Source of the DNA: Variovorax sp. PBL-H6
Lineage (GTDB): Bacteria > Pseudomonadota > Gammaproteobacteria > Burkholderiales > Burkholderiaceae_C
Direction of reading: 5' to 3'
Assembly: GCF_901827155.1 (NCBI RefSeq)
Contig: NZ_LR594659.1
Coordinates: 2,666,001-2,730,000 of the forward strand
Length of the DNA: 64,000 bases
Under the pieces are notes generated by a model. The model was not told where the DNA came from and made no database searches. It worked only from the letters and a program-made list of their open reading frames with translations. Below, one piece after another: positions 23,381 to 32,342 of this stretch. A program made the position numbers and the translations under genes. Position 1 is the stretch's first letter. Each line of letters begins with the position of its first letter.

Positions 23381-24097
23381 TCAGGCGGGCGGGCCCGGCG
23401 GTGGTCCGGCGATGACGGCCATCACGCGGGCGACGATCCGGTCGCAGCGCGCGCCGGCAAAAGAGAAGGCGTCGCCGATCGCGACATCGATCTCGCGCGA
23501 CAGGGCTTCGCGCAGCAGGCCCCGTGCGCGGAAGAACCGTGAGCGCACCGTGGCTTCGGGAATGCCGAGCGCCGCGGCCACTTCCTCGATGCTCAGGTCC
23601 TCGACGGCGCGCAGCACGAACACCGTGCGAAACACCTCGGGCAGCGCATCGATGCCCGCCTCGATCAGCTGGCGCGTCTCGCCGCGCATTGCGCTGCGTT
23701 CCGGCTGTTCATTGGGGTCTGCCTGCATCCATGTGCCCTCCGGGGTGTCGCCTGCCTCGACCGCGGTGTCGAAGGGGATGACCTGGGCGCTGCCGCGCCG
23801 CCGTAGCCGTCCCAGGGCTTCGTTGGCCACGATGCGCACCAGCCAGGTCGAGAGCCGGGACTCGGCACGAAAGGAGCCCAGCGCGCGCCACGCGCGGAGA
23901 TAGGCGTCCTGCAACGCGTCCTGCGCATCGTCGTCGTTCTTCAGGATGCTGCGGGCGGTGCGAAAGAGCAGCCGGTTGTGGCGCCGCATGATGAGCTGGA
24001 AGGCCAGGGCGTCGCCTTGCGCGGCTCGCTCCGCGAGCTCGGTGTCGGTCGGTGCCGCGGGGTCGTGGGCGTCCTGGATGCGTTCGAGCGTGTGCAT
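23381..24097 (-). CDS. ECF-type RNA polymerase sigma factor
   Basis: A 238-residue sigma-70 family factor. Region 2 is at about residues 25-95 (MRRHNRLLFRTARSILKN, DDAQDALQDAYLRAWRALGSF, STWLVRIVANEALGRLRRRG). Region 4 is at about 140-195, with the helix-turn-helix DLSIEEVAAALGIPEATVRSR. The C-terminus has an extra 30-residue tail ending PPPGPPA. No anti-sigma gene is visible beside it; its neighbour is a Tat-exported ferritin-like protein. The ATG at 24097 is chosen because it starts family similarity, while the frame stays open upstream. Confidence 0.88.
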   Translation of the reverse strand: MHTLERIQDAHDPAAPTDTELAERAAQGDALAFQLIMRRHNRLLFRTARSILKNDDDAQDALQDAYLRAWRALGSFRAESRLSTWLVRIVANEALGRLRRRGSAQVIPFDTAVEAGDTPEGTWMQADPNEQPERSAMRGETRQLIEAGIDALPEVFRTVFVLRAVEDLSIEEVAAALGIPEATVRSRFFRARGLLREALSREIDVAIGDAFSFAGARCDRIVARVMAVIAGPPPGPPA

Positions 24098-24188
24098 GGT
24101 GATGTCGTCGTGTTGCCCATTGGATGGGCGGGGGCGCATTCCTGTTCCCAGACGTAAATCGGCGAGCATGGACGACAATCCGCCGTCC

Positions 24189-25112
24189 ATGAACTTCCGA
24201 CATGTTCCCGGCCGCTGGTGGCGGCTCCCGCTGCTGCTGCTGGCCCTGTGCTCGTGGCACGCGCTCGTGCACGCGTCCGACATCTTCGGCTATGTCGACG
24301 ACAAGGGCGTGGCCCACTTCGCCTCCGAGAAGATCGATGAGCGCTACCAGCTCTTCTTTCGGGGCGGCCAGGCCTTCGATACCGCCCAAGGCGTCGGCCC
24401 GCTCGCGCGCGGCCGCATGGGCAACATCGACGGCAAGGTGCCTCGCGCGTCGCAATCGCTGCTCGCGCTGTTCGAGGCCTCGCCCAACTACAAGCCCGCG
24501 CAGAAGGCGCTGCGTGAAGCGGCGCAGCGCCATGACATCGACTACGAGCTCCTCCAGGCGCTCGTCGCCACCGAGTCCGGCTTCGATGCGCGGGCCGTTT
24601 CGCCCAAAGGCGCGCTCGGCCTCATGCAGCTGATGCCCGCGACCGCGCAGCGCTATGGCGTGGGGGCCGACAAGCGCGGCTCGATCGAGAAGAAGCTCTT
24701 CGATCCGCACATCAACATCGCCGCCGGCGCGCGCTACCTGCGCGACCTGATCGCGATGTTCCCCGGCGACATCGGGCTCGCGCTCGCCGCCTACAACGCC
24801 GGCGAGGGCGCCGTGCAGCGCGCGGGAAACAAGATCCCGAACTATCGGGAGACGCAGAACTACGTGAAGACGGTGCTGCAGCTCTATGCCTATCTGAAGC
24901 CCTCGACGGCGACGGGCCGAGGCAACGCGCCGGGCCGCGTGCGCATGGAACTGGCGGCACCGCGCGGCGGTGCAGTGGGGCGCGGAAACATGCCTTCGCC
25001 GACGAGCGCGGTCCCGGCATTGACGGAAATGGCCGAGGCACCGCAGGCGGGCGACATGGATGCGAGCGACGCGCAGCTGAAACTGTCGAATCGGATATTG
25101 AAAAGGCGATGA
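24189..25112 (+). CDS. Lytic transglycosylase (SLT domain)
   Basis: A 307-residue periplasmic muramidase-like enzyme cleaving peptidoglycan with 1,6-anhydro product formation. It has a signal peptide (residues 1-29, ending VHA|SD), a DUF4124-like segment (DIFGYVDDKGVAHFASEK), then the SLT domain with catalytic Glu129 (ATESGFDARA), SPKGALGLMQLMPATA and LALAAYNAGEGAV. The C-terminal 70 residues are low complexity. An upstream in-frame ATG at 24168 would add seven residues; the 24189 start gives the better signal peptide. It is divergent from the ECF sigma gene (91 bases). Confidence 0.93.
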   Translation: MNFRHVPGRWWRLPLLLLALCSWHALVHASDIFGYVDDKGVAHFASEKIDERYQLFFRGGQAFDTAQGVGPLARGRMGNIDGKVPRASQSLLALFEASPNYKPAQKALREAAQRHDIDYELLQALVATESGFDARAVSPKGALGLMQLMPATAQRYGVGADKRGSIEKKLFDPHINIAAGARYLRDLIAMFPGDIGLALAAYNAGEGAVQRAGNKIPNYRETQNYVKTVLQLYAYLKPSTATGRGNAPGRVRMELAAPRGGAVGRGNMPSPTSAVPALTEMAEAPQAGDMDASDAQLKLSNRILKRR

Positions 25113-25231
25113 GGGCCGCCTTCACGCTGGGCTGAGTCCTCAGGCACCTGCATGGTCGCGCGAGAGCTGATCCACTGAGAGGAGGACGGCACGGCCACTA
25201 CACTTGCCGCTCTTACAAAGTCTCTCTCGCA

Positions 25232-27616
25232 ATGGATTCCCAACCGCCCCTCGATTTTCAGAACCCCGAAGAGGACGGGGCCCTCACGCTGGCCGACTAC
25301 GCGCAGACGGCCTACCTCGAATACGCGCTTTCGGTCGTCAAGGGCCGCGCGCTGCCCGATGTCAGCGATGGCCAGAAGCCGGTGCAGCGGCGCATCCTCT
25401 ACTCGATGTCGCGCATGGGCCTCGGCTTCGGCGGTGCCAACGGCACCGTGGGCGCCAAGCCGGTCAAGAGTGCGCGCGTGGTCGGCGACGTGCTGGGCCG
25501 CTTCCACCCACACGGCGACCAGGCCGCCTACGACGCGCTGGTGCGCATGGCGCAGGACTTCTCGCAGCGCTACCCGCTGGTCGACGGCCAGGGCAACTTC
25601 GGCAGCCGCGACGGCGACGGCGCCGCGGCCATGCGCTACACCGAGGCGCGGCTGTCACGCATCACCAGCCTGCTGCTCGACGAGATCGACGAGGGCACGG
25701 TCGACTTCATTCCCAACTACGACGGCTCCACCGAGGAGCCGCGCCTGCTGCCCGCGCGGCTGCCCTTCACGCTGCTCAACGGCGCCAGCGGCATCGCGGT
25801 CGGGCTGGCCACCGAGATCCCCAGCCACAACCTGCGCGAGATCGCTGACGCCTGCGTGGCGCTCATCAAGACCAACGGCAAGCTCTCCGACGAGGAATTG
25901 TTCGCGCTGGTCCCCGGCCCTGACTATCCCGGCGCCGCGCAGATCATCAGCGGCCCGGCCGACATTGCCGAGGCCTACCGCACTGGCCGCGGCTCGCTCA
26001 AGGTGCGGGCGCGCTGGAAGATCGAGGAGCTCGCGCGCGGCCAGTGGCAACTGGTGGTCAACGAGCTGCCACCCGGCGTCAGCACGCAGAAGGTGCTGGA
26101 GGAGATCGAGGAGCTCACCAATCCCAAGGTCCGCGCCGGCAAGAAGGCGCTGACCGCCGAACAGGTGCAGCTCAAGGCGGCCGTGCTCTCGGTGCTCGAC
26201 GTCGTGCGCGACGAATCCAGCAAGGACGCGCCGGTGCGCCTGGTGTTCGAGCCCAAGACCTCGCGCATCAGCCAGGAGGAGTTCATCACCACGCTGCTGG
26301 CGCAGACCTCGCTGGAGAACTCCGCGCCCATCAACCTCACGATGGTGGGCATCGACGGCAAGCCGACGCAGAAGTCGCTGCGCCAGATGCTCAACGAGTG
26401 GATCGCCTTCCGCGAGATCACCGTCGAGCGCCGCTCGCGGCACCGGTTGGCCAAGGTGCAGGACCGCATCCACATCCTCGAGGGCCGGCAGCTCGTGCTG
26501 CTCAACATCGACGAGGTCATCGCGATCATCCGCGCCGCGGAAGACCCGAAGGCCGCGCTGATCGCGCGCTTCGACCTGAGCGAGCGGCAGGCCGAGGACA
26601 TCCTCGAGATCCGGCTGCGCCAGCTGGCGCGGCTGGAGGCCATCAAGATCGAGCAGGAGCTCAAGGGCCTGCGCGAGGAGCAGAAGAAGCTCGAGGACAT
26701 CCTGGCCAGCCCGGCCGCGCTGCGCCGCCTGCTGGTCAAGGAAATCGAGGCCGACGCGAAGAGCTTCGAGGACCCGCGCCGCACGCTGATCCAGGCCGAG
26801 AAGCGCGCCGTGGCCGAGGTGCGCGTGGTCGACGAGCCGGTGACGGTGATCGTCTCGCAGAAAGGCTGGGTGCGCACGCAGAAGGGCTGGGCCAGCGAGC
26901 GCGCTGCCGGCGCCGCCGCGCCCGAGTACACCTTCAAGTCCGGCGATGCGCTCTACGGTGCCTTCGAATGCCGCTCGGTCGACACGCTGCTGGTCTTCGG
27001 CACCGCCAAGGACAAGAGCGTGCGCGTCTACAGCGTGGCCGTGGCGTCCCTGCCGGGCGGGCGCGGCGACGGCCAGCCGATCACGACGCTGATCGATCTC
27101 GACAGCGGCACGCACGTCGCGCACTACTTTGCCGGGCCGCTCGGTGCGGCGCTGCTGCTGGCCAGCACAGGCGGCTACGGCTTCATCGCTTCGGTCGAGA
27201 ACATGATCTCGCGGCAGCGCGGCGGCAAGGCCTTCATCGACGTGGGCGAGGGCGAGCAGCTGTGCAGGCCCTCGCTGGTCGGAGGCGCCAGCGGCGCCGA
27301 GCCGATGCCGCCGGCGACGCACGTCGCGTGTGCTTCGACGGGCGGGCGCATCCTGACTTTCGAGATCCTCGAGATGAAGGCGCTGCCCAAGGGCGGTCGC
27401 GGACTCACGTTGATCGACCTCGACGCCAAGGACACGTTGGCCGGCGCCGCCGCCTACACGCGCAGCATCAAGATCGAGGGCATCGGCCGTGGCGGCAAGG
27501 AACGCGAGGAGACGCTGGAGATCCGCAGCCTCAACAACGCGCGCGGCAGCCGTGCGCGCAAGGGCAAGGCAGCGGACCTGGGCTTCAAGCCGGCCAGTGT
27601 CGTGCGCGTGCTCTGA
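25232..27616 (+). CDS. parC: DNA topoisomerase IV subunit A ParC
   Basis: A 794-residue subunit that breaks and rejoins DNA. The winged-helix domain has [20 protein letters not shown], the quinolone-contact segment [19 protein letters not shown] and the catalytic pair Arg135-Tyr136 (AMRYTEARL). The tower and coiled-coil regions follow ([20 protein letters not shown]). The C-terminal beta-pinwheel domain is shorter and more diverged than in GyrA and lacks the GyrA box, consistent with ParC. A candidate -10 (TACACT at 25199-25204) would give a 20-base leader. Confidence 0.97.
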   Translation: MDSQPPLDFQNPEEDGALTLADYAQTAYLEYALSVVKGRALPDVSDGQKPVQRRILYSMSRMGLGFGGANGTVGAKPVKSARVVGDVLGRFHPHGDQAAYDALVRMAQDFSQRYPLVDGQGNFGSRDGDGAAAMRYTEARLSRITSLLLDEIDEGTVDFIPNYDGSTEEPRLLPARLPFTLLNGASGIAVGLATEIPSHNLREIADACVALIKTNGKLSDEELFALVPGPDYPGAAQIISGPADIAEAYRTGRGSLKVRARWKIEELARGQWQLVVNELPPGVSTQKVLEEIEELTNPKVRAGKKALTAEQVQLKAAVLSVLDVVRDESSKDAPVRLVFEPKTSRISQEEFITTLLAQTSLENSAPINLTMVGIDGKPTQKSLRQMLNEWIAFREITVERRSRHRLAKVQDRIHILEGRQLVLLNIDEVIAIIRAAEDPKAALIARFDLSERQAEDILEIRLRQLARLEAIKIEQELKGLREEQKKLEDILASPAALRRLLVKEIEADAKSFEDPRRTLIQAEKRAVAEVRVVDEPVTVIVSQKGWVRTQKGWASERAAGAAAPEYTFKSGDALYGAFECRSVDTLLVFGTAKDKSVRVYSVAVASLPGGRGDGQPITTLIDLDSGTHVAHYFAGPLGAALLLASTGGYGFIASVENMISRQRGGKAFIDVGEGEQLCRPSLVGGASGAEPMPPATHVACASTGGRILTFEILEMKALPKGGRGLTLIDLDAKDTLAGAAAYTRSIKIEGIGRGGKEREETLEIRSLNNARGSRARKGKAADLGFKPASVVRVL

Positions 27617-27628
27617 GGAAGGCGGCAC

Positions 27629-27817
27629 ATGGATTTCGGCCCGATCGGCCTCTTCGTTCTCGTCGTGACCAGCGCCGCGAGCTTTCTGCTTGCGCGCTGG
27701 CTCTCGAAGCGGCGGCGTGACTCGAAGCGCGAGCGGGAGCGGCGCAGCGAGGAGGCGTCTCAAAGCCGGCAGGTGCGGCGCGCGCGCGAGCGCGAGCGGC
27801 GTGGCGGGCGCAATTGA
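27629..27817 (+). CDS. Small single-pass membrane protein with basic tail
   Basis: A 62-residue protein starting 12 bases after parC ends, with AGGAAGG as ribosome binding site. A single N-terminal helix (IGLFVLVVTSAASFLLARWL) is followed by an Arg/Glu-rich cytosolic tail (SKRRRDSKRERERRSEE) that probably forms a helix. Co-transcription with parC is likely. Function unknown. Confidence 0.6.
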   Translation: MDFGPIGLFVLVVTSAASFLLARWLSKRRRDSKRERERRSEEASQSRQVRRARERERRGGRN

Positions 27818-27826
27818 CGCCAGCCG

Positions 27827-28030
27827 AAGGCTCTCGCACTGGAGGGCGCGGGCGTCGCGTGCCTCTCTGACTTCATGACCGCCGCCGACCGCTAGCACGG
27901 CGACCTGGTGCAATTGCTCGTGAACGACACCGCAGACGTCCGCCAGGGGATCGATGCGGTGTACTACCGGAATACGAAGCTGGCGGCGCGGATCGCGTGC
28001 TTTCTGGACTTTCTGGCTGCGCGGGGATGA
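27827..28030 (+). pseudogene. LysR-type regulator remnant (C-terminal effector domain only)
   Basis: Reading this frame gives a recognisable LysR C-terminus: ALEGAGVACLSDFMTAADR, an in-frame TAG at 27893-27895, then HGDLVQLLVNDTADVRQGID and AVYYRNTKLAARIACFLDFL, ending AARG and TGA at 28028-28030. The matching family pattern is a GxGIACLPDF loop, then a G-x-LV-x-LL strand, then a VYxxRxxLxxRVRxFxDFL helix. The HTH and most of the effector domain are gone, and a stop interrupts what is left, so this is a decayed fragment rather than a gene. Confidence 0.7.
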
Positions 28031-28145
28031 CAGCCGCCAGCGCGGTCGCGATCACCGGCGGCCGCTTCACCTGCGTGGGGAGGGACGAGGACATCCTGCC
28101 GCAAGCCGAGGGCTCTCGCGGCGGCGTACGCGACCGCCGTCGAGG
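28027..28145 (+). pseudogene. Possible amidohydrolase N-terminal remnant
   Basis: The frame from 28027 reads SAVAITGGRFTCVGRDEDIL and then loses similarity. This resembles the first beta strands of YtcJ-type amidohydrolases (AVAVRDGRFVAVGxDxDI). It has no active-site region and ends within about 40 residues. Together with the adjoining LysR remnant it fills the 346-base stretch between the small protein gene and the flavin reductase gene; no intact gene is present there. Confidence 0.4.
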
Positions 28146-28163
28146 CTTAAAAGGTCCGACGCC

Positions 28164-29126
28164 TCAATGCAGCGTGGCGCGCTGCACATACTGCGCCACG
28201 GCCGCGACGGCAGCGGCTTCGTCACGAGCACGCAACGCCGACAGGATTTCCCAGCGGATCGGGTCCAGCGCCGGTACGTACACATCCTGCGCAGCACGGG
28301 TGGCGGCCTGGGCCTTCACCGTGTGCAACAGCAGCGTATTGAGCGACCTGGCCACCAGCGACATCACTTCGTTGTGCGCAGCCGCGCTGATCAGTTCGAA
28401 GAAGCGGATGGCCGACTTCATCCGTCCCGGCATGTCGCGCGCCATGATCTGCGCGTCCATTTGGCGCAGGTTGGCCTCGATGGCATCAAAGTCCGCAGGC
28501 TGCGCGTTCTCGCAGGCCAGCCGCAGCAGCGCCACGTAGACCATGCGGCGCGAGTCGGCCAGCGCCTGGTGCGAGATGCGGCCCTTGCTGGCCAGCTCGC
28601 GCATCGACTGCTGAAGCATCATGTAGGCACCCTTGTAGAAGACCAGCGGGTCTTCCTCGCGCACCACCTCGAACTTCTCGACCTTGCCGATGAAGACGAC
28701 GTGGTCGCCCGCATCATGCTGCGCGAACACGCTGCATTCGAAGCGCGCCACGCAATCGTCGATCAGCGGCATGTCCCTGTAGCCGGTGCTCCAGGCCACG
28801 CCCTCGAACTTCTGGATGATGCTGCTCGTCGCGAAGCGTGAGGAGAGCTCGTCCTGGTCTTCGGCCAGCACGTTGATGACGAAGGATTGCGCCGCGCGGA
28901 ACGTATCGATGGACTTGCTCGCCTTGCGCAGGCTCCACAGCACCAGTGGCGGCTCCAGGGAAACCGAGCTGAACGAGTTGCAGGTCAGGCCCGAAGGCGC
29001 GCCCTCGCCGTCGCGAGTCGTGATGATGGCCACGCCGGTCGGAAAGCTGCCCAATGCACGGCGGAATTCCTTCGGGTCGAACGCAACAGCCTCGCGCTCT
29101 GGCGTGGTCATGGTGGTGCTGCTCAT
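28164..29126 (-). CDS. Flavin reductase fused to an FCD-like helical domain
   Basis: A 320-residue protein. Residues 20-165 form a flavin reductase domain (FRRALGSFPTGVAIITTRDG, LTCNSFSSVSLEPPLVLWSL, DHVVFIGKVEKFEV), the NAD(P)H:flavin component of two-component monooxygenases. Residues 185-318 are all-helical (LADSRRMVYVALLRLACENA, MKSAIRFFELISAAAHNEVM) and resemble the FCD effector domain of GntR/FadR regulators, without the wHTH. The usual FCD metal-binding His positions are replaced (RFFELI, PIRWEIL). It is the last gene of the catabolic operon and presumably supplies reduced flavin to the monooxygenase at 32343-33710. Confidence 0.85.
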   Translation of the reverse strand: MSSTTMTTPEREAVAFDPKEFRRALGSFPTGVAIITTRDGEGAPSGLTCNSFSSVSLEPPLVLWSLRKASKSIDTFRAAQSFVINVLAEDQDELSSRFATSSIIQKFEGVAWSTGYRDMPLIDDCVARFECSVFAQHDAGDHVVFIGKVEKFEVVREEDPLVFYKGAYMMLQQSMRELASKGRISHQALADSRRMVYVALLRLACENAQPADFDAIEANLRQMDAQIMARDMPGRMKSAIRFFELISAAAHNEVMSLVARSLNTLLLHTVKAQAATRAAQDVYVPALDPIRWEILSALRARDEAAAVAAVAQYVQRATLH

Positions 29127-29146
29127 GAGGTTGTCTCCGATTCTTT

Positions 29147-30625
29147 TCAGGCGAGCACGTCGCCGATGCAGAGGTATTTCATCTCGACGTATTCGTCGAT
29201 GCCGTGGTGTGATCCTTCGCGGCCCAGCCCCGACTGCTTGATGCCGCCGAAAGGCACGTGCTCGGTCGCGATCACGCCGGCATTGATGCCGACCATGCCG
29301 TATTCCAAGGCACCGGCGATGCGGAAGATACGGCCCACGTCGCGGCTGTAGAAGTAGCTGGCCAAGCCGAATTCGGTGTCGTTGGCCGCGTCGATCGCCT
29401 GCTGCTCGGTGCTGAAACGAAAGACCGGCGCGAACGGGCCGAATGTTTCCTCCCGCGCGCACAGCATGTCGGCCGTGGCGTTGGCGACCACCGTGGGTTC
29501 GAAGAACTGGCCCTTCAGCCGCCGCCCTCCGGCGATCACGGTGCCGCCCTTGGCCAGCGCGTCGGCGACATGGCGTTCGACCTTCTCCAGCGCCGCCTCC
29601 TCGATCAGCGGGCCTTGCTGCACGCCATCGACGAAGCCGTTGCCGACGTTCAGCGCCCGCACGAGCTCGGCAAATTTCGCCACGAAGGTGTCGTACACGC
29701 CGTCCTGCACATAGAAGCGATTGGCGCAAACGCAGGTCTGGCCCGCATTGCGGTACTTGCTCGCCAGCGCGCCTTCGACCGCGCTGTCGATATCCGCGTC
29801 GTCGAACACGATGAAGGGGGCGTTGCCGCCGAGTTCCAGTGCCAGTTTCTTGACCGTGGGAGCGGCTTGTTCCATCAGAATGCGGCCGACCTCGGTCGAG
29901 CCGGTGAAGCTGATGTGGCGCACGACGGGGCTGTTGCAGAACACTTTTCCGATGGCGATCGAGTTCGGGCTGTCGGCCGTCAACACGTTCAGCACACCGT
30001 CCGGTATGCCGGCCCGCAGCGCGAGTTCGGCCACGGCCAGCGCCGTCAGCGGCGTGAGCTCGCTCGGCTTGATGACCACGGTGCAGCCTGCGGCCAGCGC
30101 GGGCGCGACCTTGCGGGTGATCATCGCCAGCGGGAAGTTCCACGGTGTAATGGCCGCGCAGACGCCGATGGCTTCGCGAAGAACCATCAGGCGCCGGTTG
30201 TTGTCGAACTGCGGCAGCGTCTCGCCATTGATGCGCTTGGCCTCTTCTGCAAACCACTCGACGAAGCTCGCGCCGTAGGCAACTTCACCGCGTGCCTCGG
30301 CCAGCGGCTTGCCCTGCTCGGCAGTCATGAGGCGAGCCAGGTCTTCCTGGTGGACCATCAGCAGGTCGAACCATTTGCGCAGCAGGGCACTGCGCTCCTT
30401 GGCTGTCCTGCCCCGCCAGGCAGGCCATGCCTGGTTGGCCGTGTCGATGGCGTGCTCAGCATCGGTTGCGCCGAGGTTGGCGACGTCGACCAGCTTCAGG
30501 CCCGTCGCCGGGTCGTGCACGTCGAAGCGCGTTGCGCCCTGCACCCACCGGCCGCCGATCCGCGCGTCGGTCCTCAGCAGTGTGGAGTCTTTCAGCAGTG
30601 CCAATGGCGATGTCTTCATGTCCAT
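29147..30625 (-). CDS. NAD(P)-dependent aldehyde dehydrogenase (GabD-like)
   Basis: A 492-residue ALDH closest in look to succinate-semialdehyde/glutarate-semialdehyde dehydrogenases. Motifs: ITPWNFPLAMITRKVAPALA, VIKPSELTPL, SFTGSTEVGR, the general-base Glu in LELGGNAPFIVFDDAD, the nucleophile Cys in NAGQTCVCANRF, and the GabD-type end PFGGIKQSGLGREGSHHGID. It lies 6 bases below DUF4387 and 20 bases above the flavin reductase gene in one operon. In context it probably oxidises an aldehyde released by the monooxygenase or the alcohol dehydrogenase; the substrate is not known. Confidence 0.9.
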   Translation of the reverse strand: MDMKTSPLALLKDSTLLRTDARIGGRWVQGATRFDVHDPATGLKLVDVANLGATDAEHAIDTANQAWPAWRGRTAKERSALLRKWFDLLMVHQEDLARLMTAEQGKPLAEARGEVAYGASFVEWFAEEAKRINGETLPQFDNNRRLMVLREAIGVCAAITPWNFPLAMITRKVAPALAAGCTVVIKPSELTPLTALAVAELALRAGIPDGVLNVLTADSPNSIAIGKVFCNSPVVRHISFTGSTEVGRILMEQAAPTVKKLALELGGNAPFIVFDDADIDSAVEGALASKYRNAGQTCVCANRFYVQDGVYDTFVAKFAELVRALNVGNGFVDGVQQGPLIEEAALEKVERHVADALAKGGTVIAGGRRLKGQFFEPTVVANATADMLCAREETFGPFAPVFRFSTEQQAIDAANDTEFGLASYFYSRDVGRIFRIAGALEYGMVGINAGVIATEHVPFGGIKQSGLGREGSHHGIDEYVEMKYLCIGDVLA

Positions 30626-30630
30626 GCCGG

Positions 30631-30954
30631 TCAGCCCATCTCGACGGCGATGTCCAGCAGCGGGGCATGCTGCTGCGCACCGAAGGTGTCGCGTTCGCCG
30701 ACGCTGCCCTGCGCCCAGTTGCGCTTGAGCGTCATCTTGAAGGCACGGGCCGGGTCGAAGAACATGAAGGTCACGATGTCGGTCACCGGCACGTTGTAGG
30801 TCGCAGCCAAGGTCTCGGGCTGGAGCGCACCGCTGGCCTTGACCCTCTCGTAGAGGGCGATGTCGTCGAAGATCACGTCGAAGGTGATCTCGAAGGGGCC
30901 GGAGTTCTTGCTGCGCACCACCTTGGCCAACTCGCGCAATGTTCGGATCGCCAT
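30631..30954 (-). CDS. DUF4387 family protein
   Basis: A 107-residue protein of the DUF4387 family, with RTLRELAKVVRSKNSGPFEITFDV, the YNVPVTDIVTFMFFDPARAF segment and the KMTLKRNW strand. DUF4387 genes typically sit next to AtuA/DUF1446 genes and may form the small partner of that protein. Here it starts directly after the AtuA-like stop (one base between them), so the two are surely translated together. Biochemical role unknown. Confidence 0.9.
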   Translation of the reverse strand: MAIRTLRELAKVVRSKNSGPFEITFDVIFDDIALYERVKASGALQPETLAATYNVPVTDIVTFMFFDPARAFKMTLKRNWAQGSVGERDTFGAQQHAPLLDIAVEMG

Positions 30955-30955
30955 G

Positions 30956-32317
30956 TCAGATCTCCAGGTAGCGGATCGGGAAGAGCTCGGTTGGCGAGTC
31001 CACTTCCATCAGGTGGTAGACGGAAAACTTGCACACCGGCCCGATCGGGTTCTCGGGCGGGTTCAGCGGAATGGCGAAGTTGCCTGCGGTGGCGACTTGT
31101 CCGGGGTAGGGGTTGTGCAGCACCGAGATGCGCGTGCTGTTGCAAATGGCGTTGGCAGCCGCTTGCGTCGGCGCGGTCACTTCGCCGACCAGTCCGATCT
31201 CGTGCGGCACCACGTCCTTGAGTGGTTCGGAATCGCCCATGACGCCGTTCTTGCCGTACACGTGGAAATGGATGCTGGCCGCGCCCGAAGCAATGTCGGG
31301 GTAGGTCTCGCCCGCGTCCTGCCGCACTTTGTCGAGGAAGGTGTCGATCTGGCCGATGAGGATGGGGTCGCGGATGCCGCCGATGAAGATCGTGCGAAAG
31401 CCGACCACGGCCGCGCCTTCGAGCTTGACCTTGTAGACCTCGGAGGGGACGAAGACGCTGCCGCTGACGCGCACGCGGCGTTCATCGAGCTGCTCATAGC
31501 GCGACTGGCGCAGGTCGAGCACACCGCCGGGGCCGGACAACAGGTCGGGCCGCGTCTTCTCGTACAGCGAATGCGCCGCCACGGAGGCGATCGTGCAACG
31601 CTCCTTCGGGTTCATCGGCTCGAGGTCGAAGCTGCCCTGGCGCACGGTCGCCAGTATGACCTTGCCCTTGGGTTCGGCACAGTTGGCGCCGCACTCCACG
31701 ATCTTGCCCATGTGCCAGTACACGCCGGGGTCGATGCCGTGCAACATGCACAGGCCTGCGAAGGGCGATGGATCGTACGAGCGGCCCGAGACGATGATGT
31801 CGACATCGGGCTGCTCCTGCAGCACCTTGAGGAAAGGTTCGGCGCCCATCTGCGCCACGATGTTGGTCGATGACGTGACGTCGGCGGCCGTGAGGTCCGG
31901 TGCCGATGCACAGGGTTCGATGCGGCCCGCACCCAGGCGGTCAAGGATGACCGCCTTGTCGATGTCCGAATAGATCGTCGCGCACTTGAACTTCCAGCCG
32001 TTCGTCTTCGCAATCTCGGCGATCACGTCCAGCAAGGCATCGACCTGGCTGTTGGTGCCGGCACCGCCAGCCGAGCTGATGTACGCCGGCACCTTGCGCG
32101 TGGCCGTGGCCTTGAGCATCACGGTCAGGTCGCGGATGTAGGCTTCGCGCGAGACGATGGTCGCATCGCGGCCCAGCAGGTAGGGCCCGGGGTCCGTGGA
32201 GCCGGCGTCGATGATCATCGCATCGGCACCCGCGTCGATGCCGCGCCAGAAGTCCTGTTCGGGAATGCCGTAGCCAAGGATGCCGTGTGGCGTGAGGATC
32301 TTCAGTTCTTTCTTCAT
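30956..32317 (-). CDS. AtuA/DUF1446 family protein
   Basis: A 453-residue member of the family named for AtuA of acyclic terpene utilisation in Pseudomonas. Visible are ILTPHGILGYGIPEQDFWRG, the GAGTNSQVDALLDV loop, IIVSGRSYDPSPFAG and the CEPKGKVI-like ECGANCAEPKG segment. It lacks the extra C-terminal domain of longer AtuA proteins; DUF4387 next door may supply the equivalent. The ATG at 32317 begins family similarity, and the longer open frame overlaps the monooxygenase gene. The chemistry is not established; the operon suggests a step with an acyl or acyl-CoA intermediate. Confidence 0.87.
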   Translation of the reverse strand: MKKELKILTPHGILGYGIPEQDFWRGIDAGADAMIIDAGSTDPGPYLLGRDATIVSREAYIRDLTVMLKATATRKVPAYISSAGGAGTNSQVDALLDVIAEIAKTNGWKFKCATIYSDIDKAVILDRLGAGRIEPCASAPDLTAADVTSSTNIVAQMGAEPFLKVLQEQPDVDIIVSGRSYDPSPFAGLCMLHGIDPGVYWHMGKIVECGANCAEPKGKVILATVRQGSFDLEPMNPKERCTIASVAAHSLYEKTRPDLLSGPGGVLDLRQSRYEQLDERRVRVSGSVFVPSEVYKVKLEGAAVVGFRTIFIGGIRDPILIGQIDTFLDKVRQDAGETYPDIASGAASIHFHVYGKNGVMGDSEPLKDVVPHEIGLVGEVTAPTQAAANAICNSTRISVLHNPYPGQVATAGNFAIPLNPPENPIGPVCKFSVYHLMEVDSPTELFPIRYLEI

Positions 32318-32342
32318 GTCGTTCACCTGCCGGGCCCTCCGC

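Noticed and set aside
27818..28163. A complete gene in the stretch after the small parC-linked protein
   Set aside because: Only fragments with an in-frame stop and no start region are seen.
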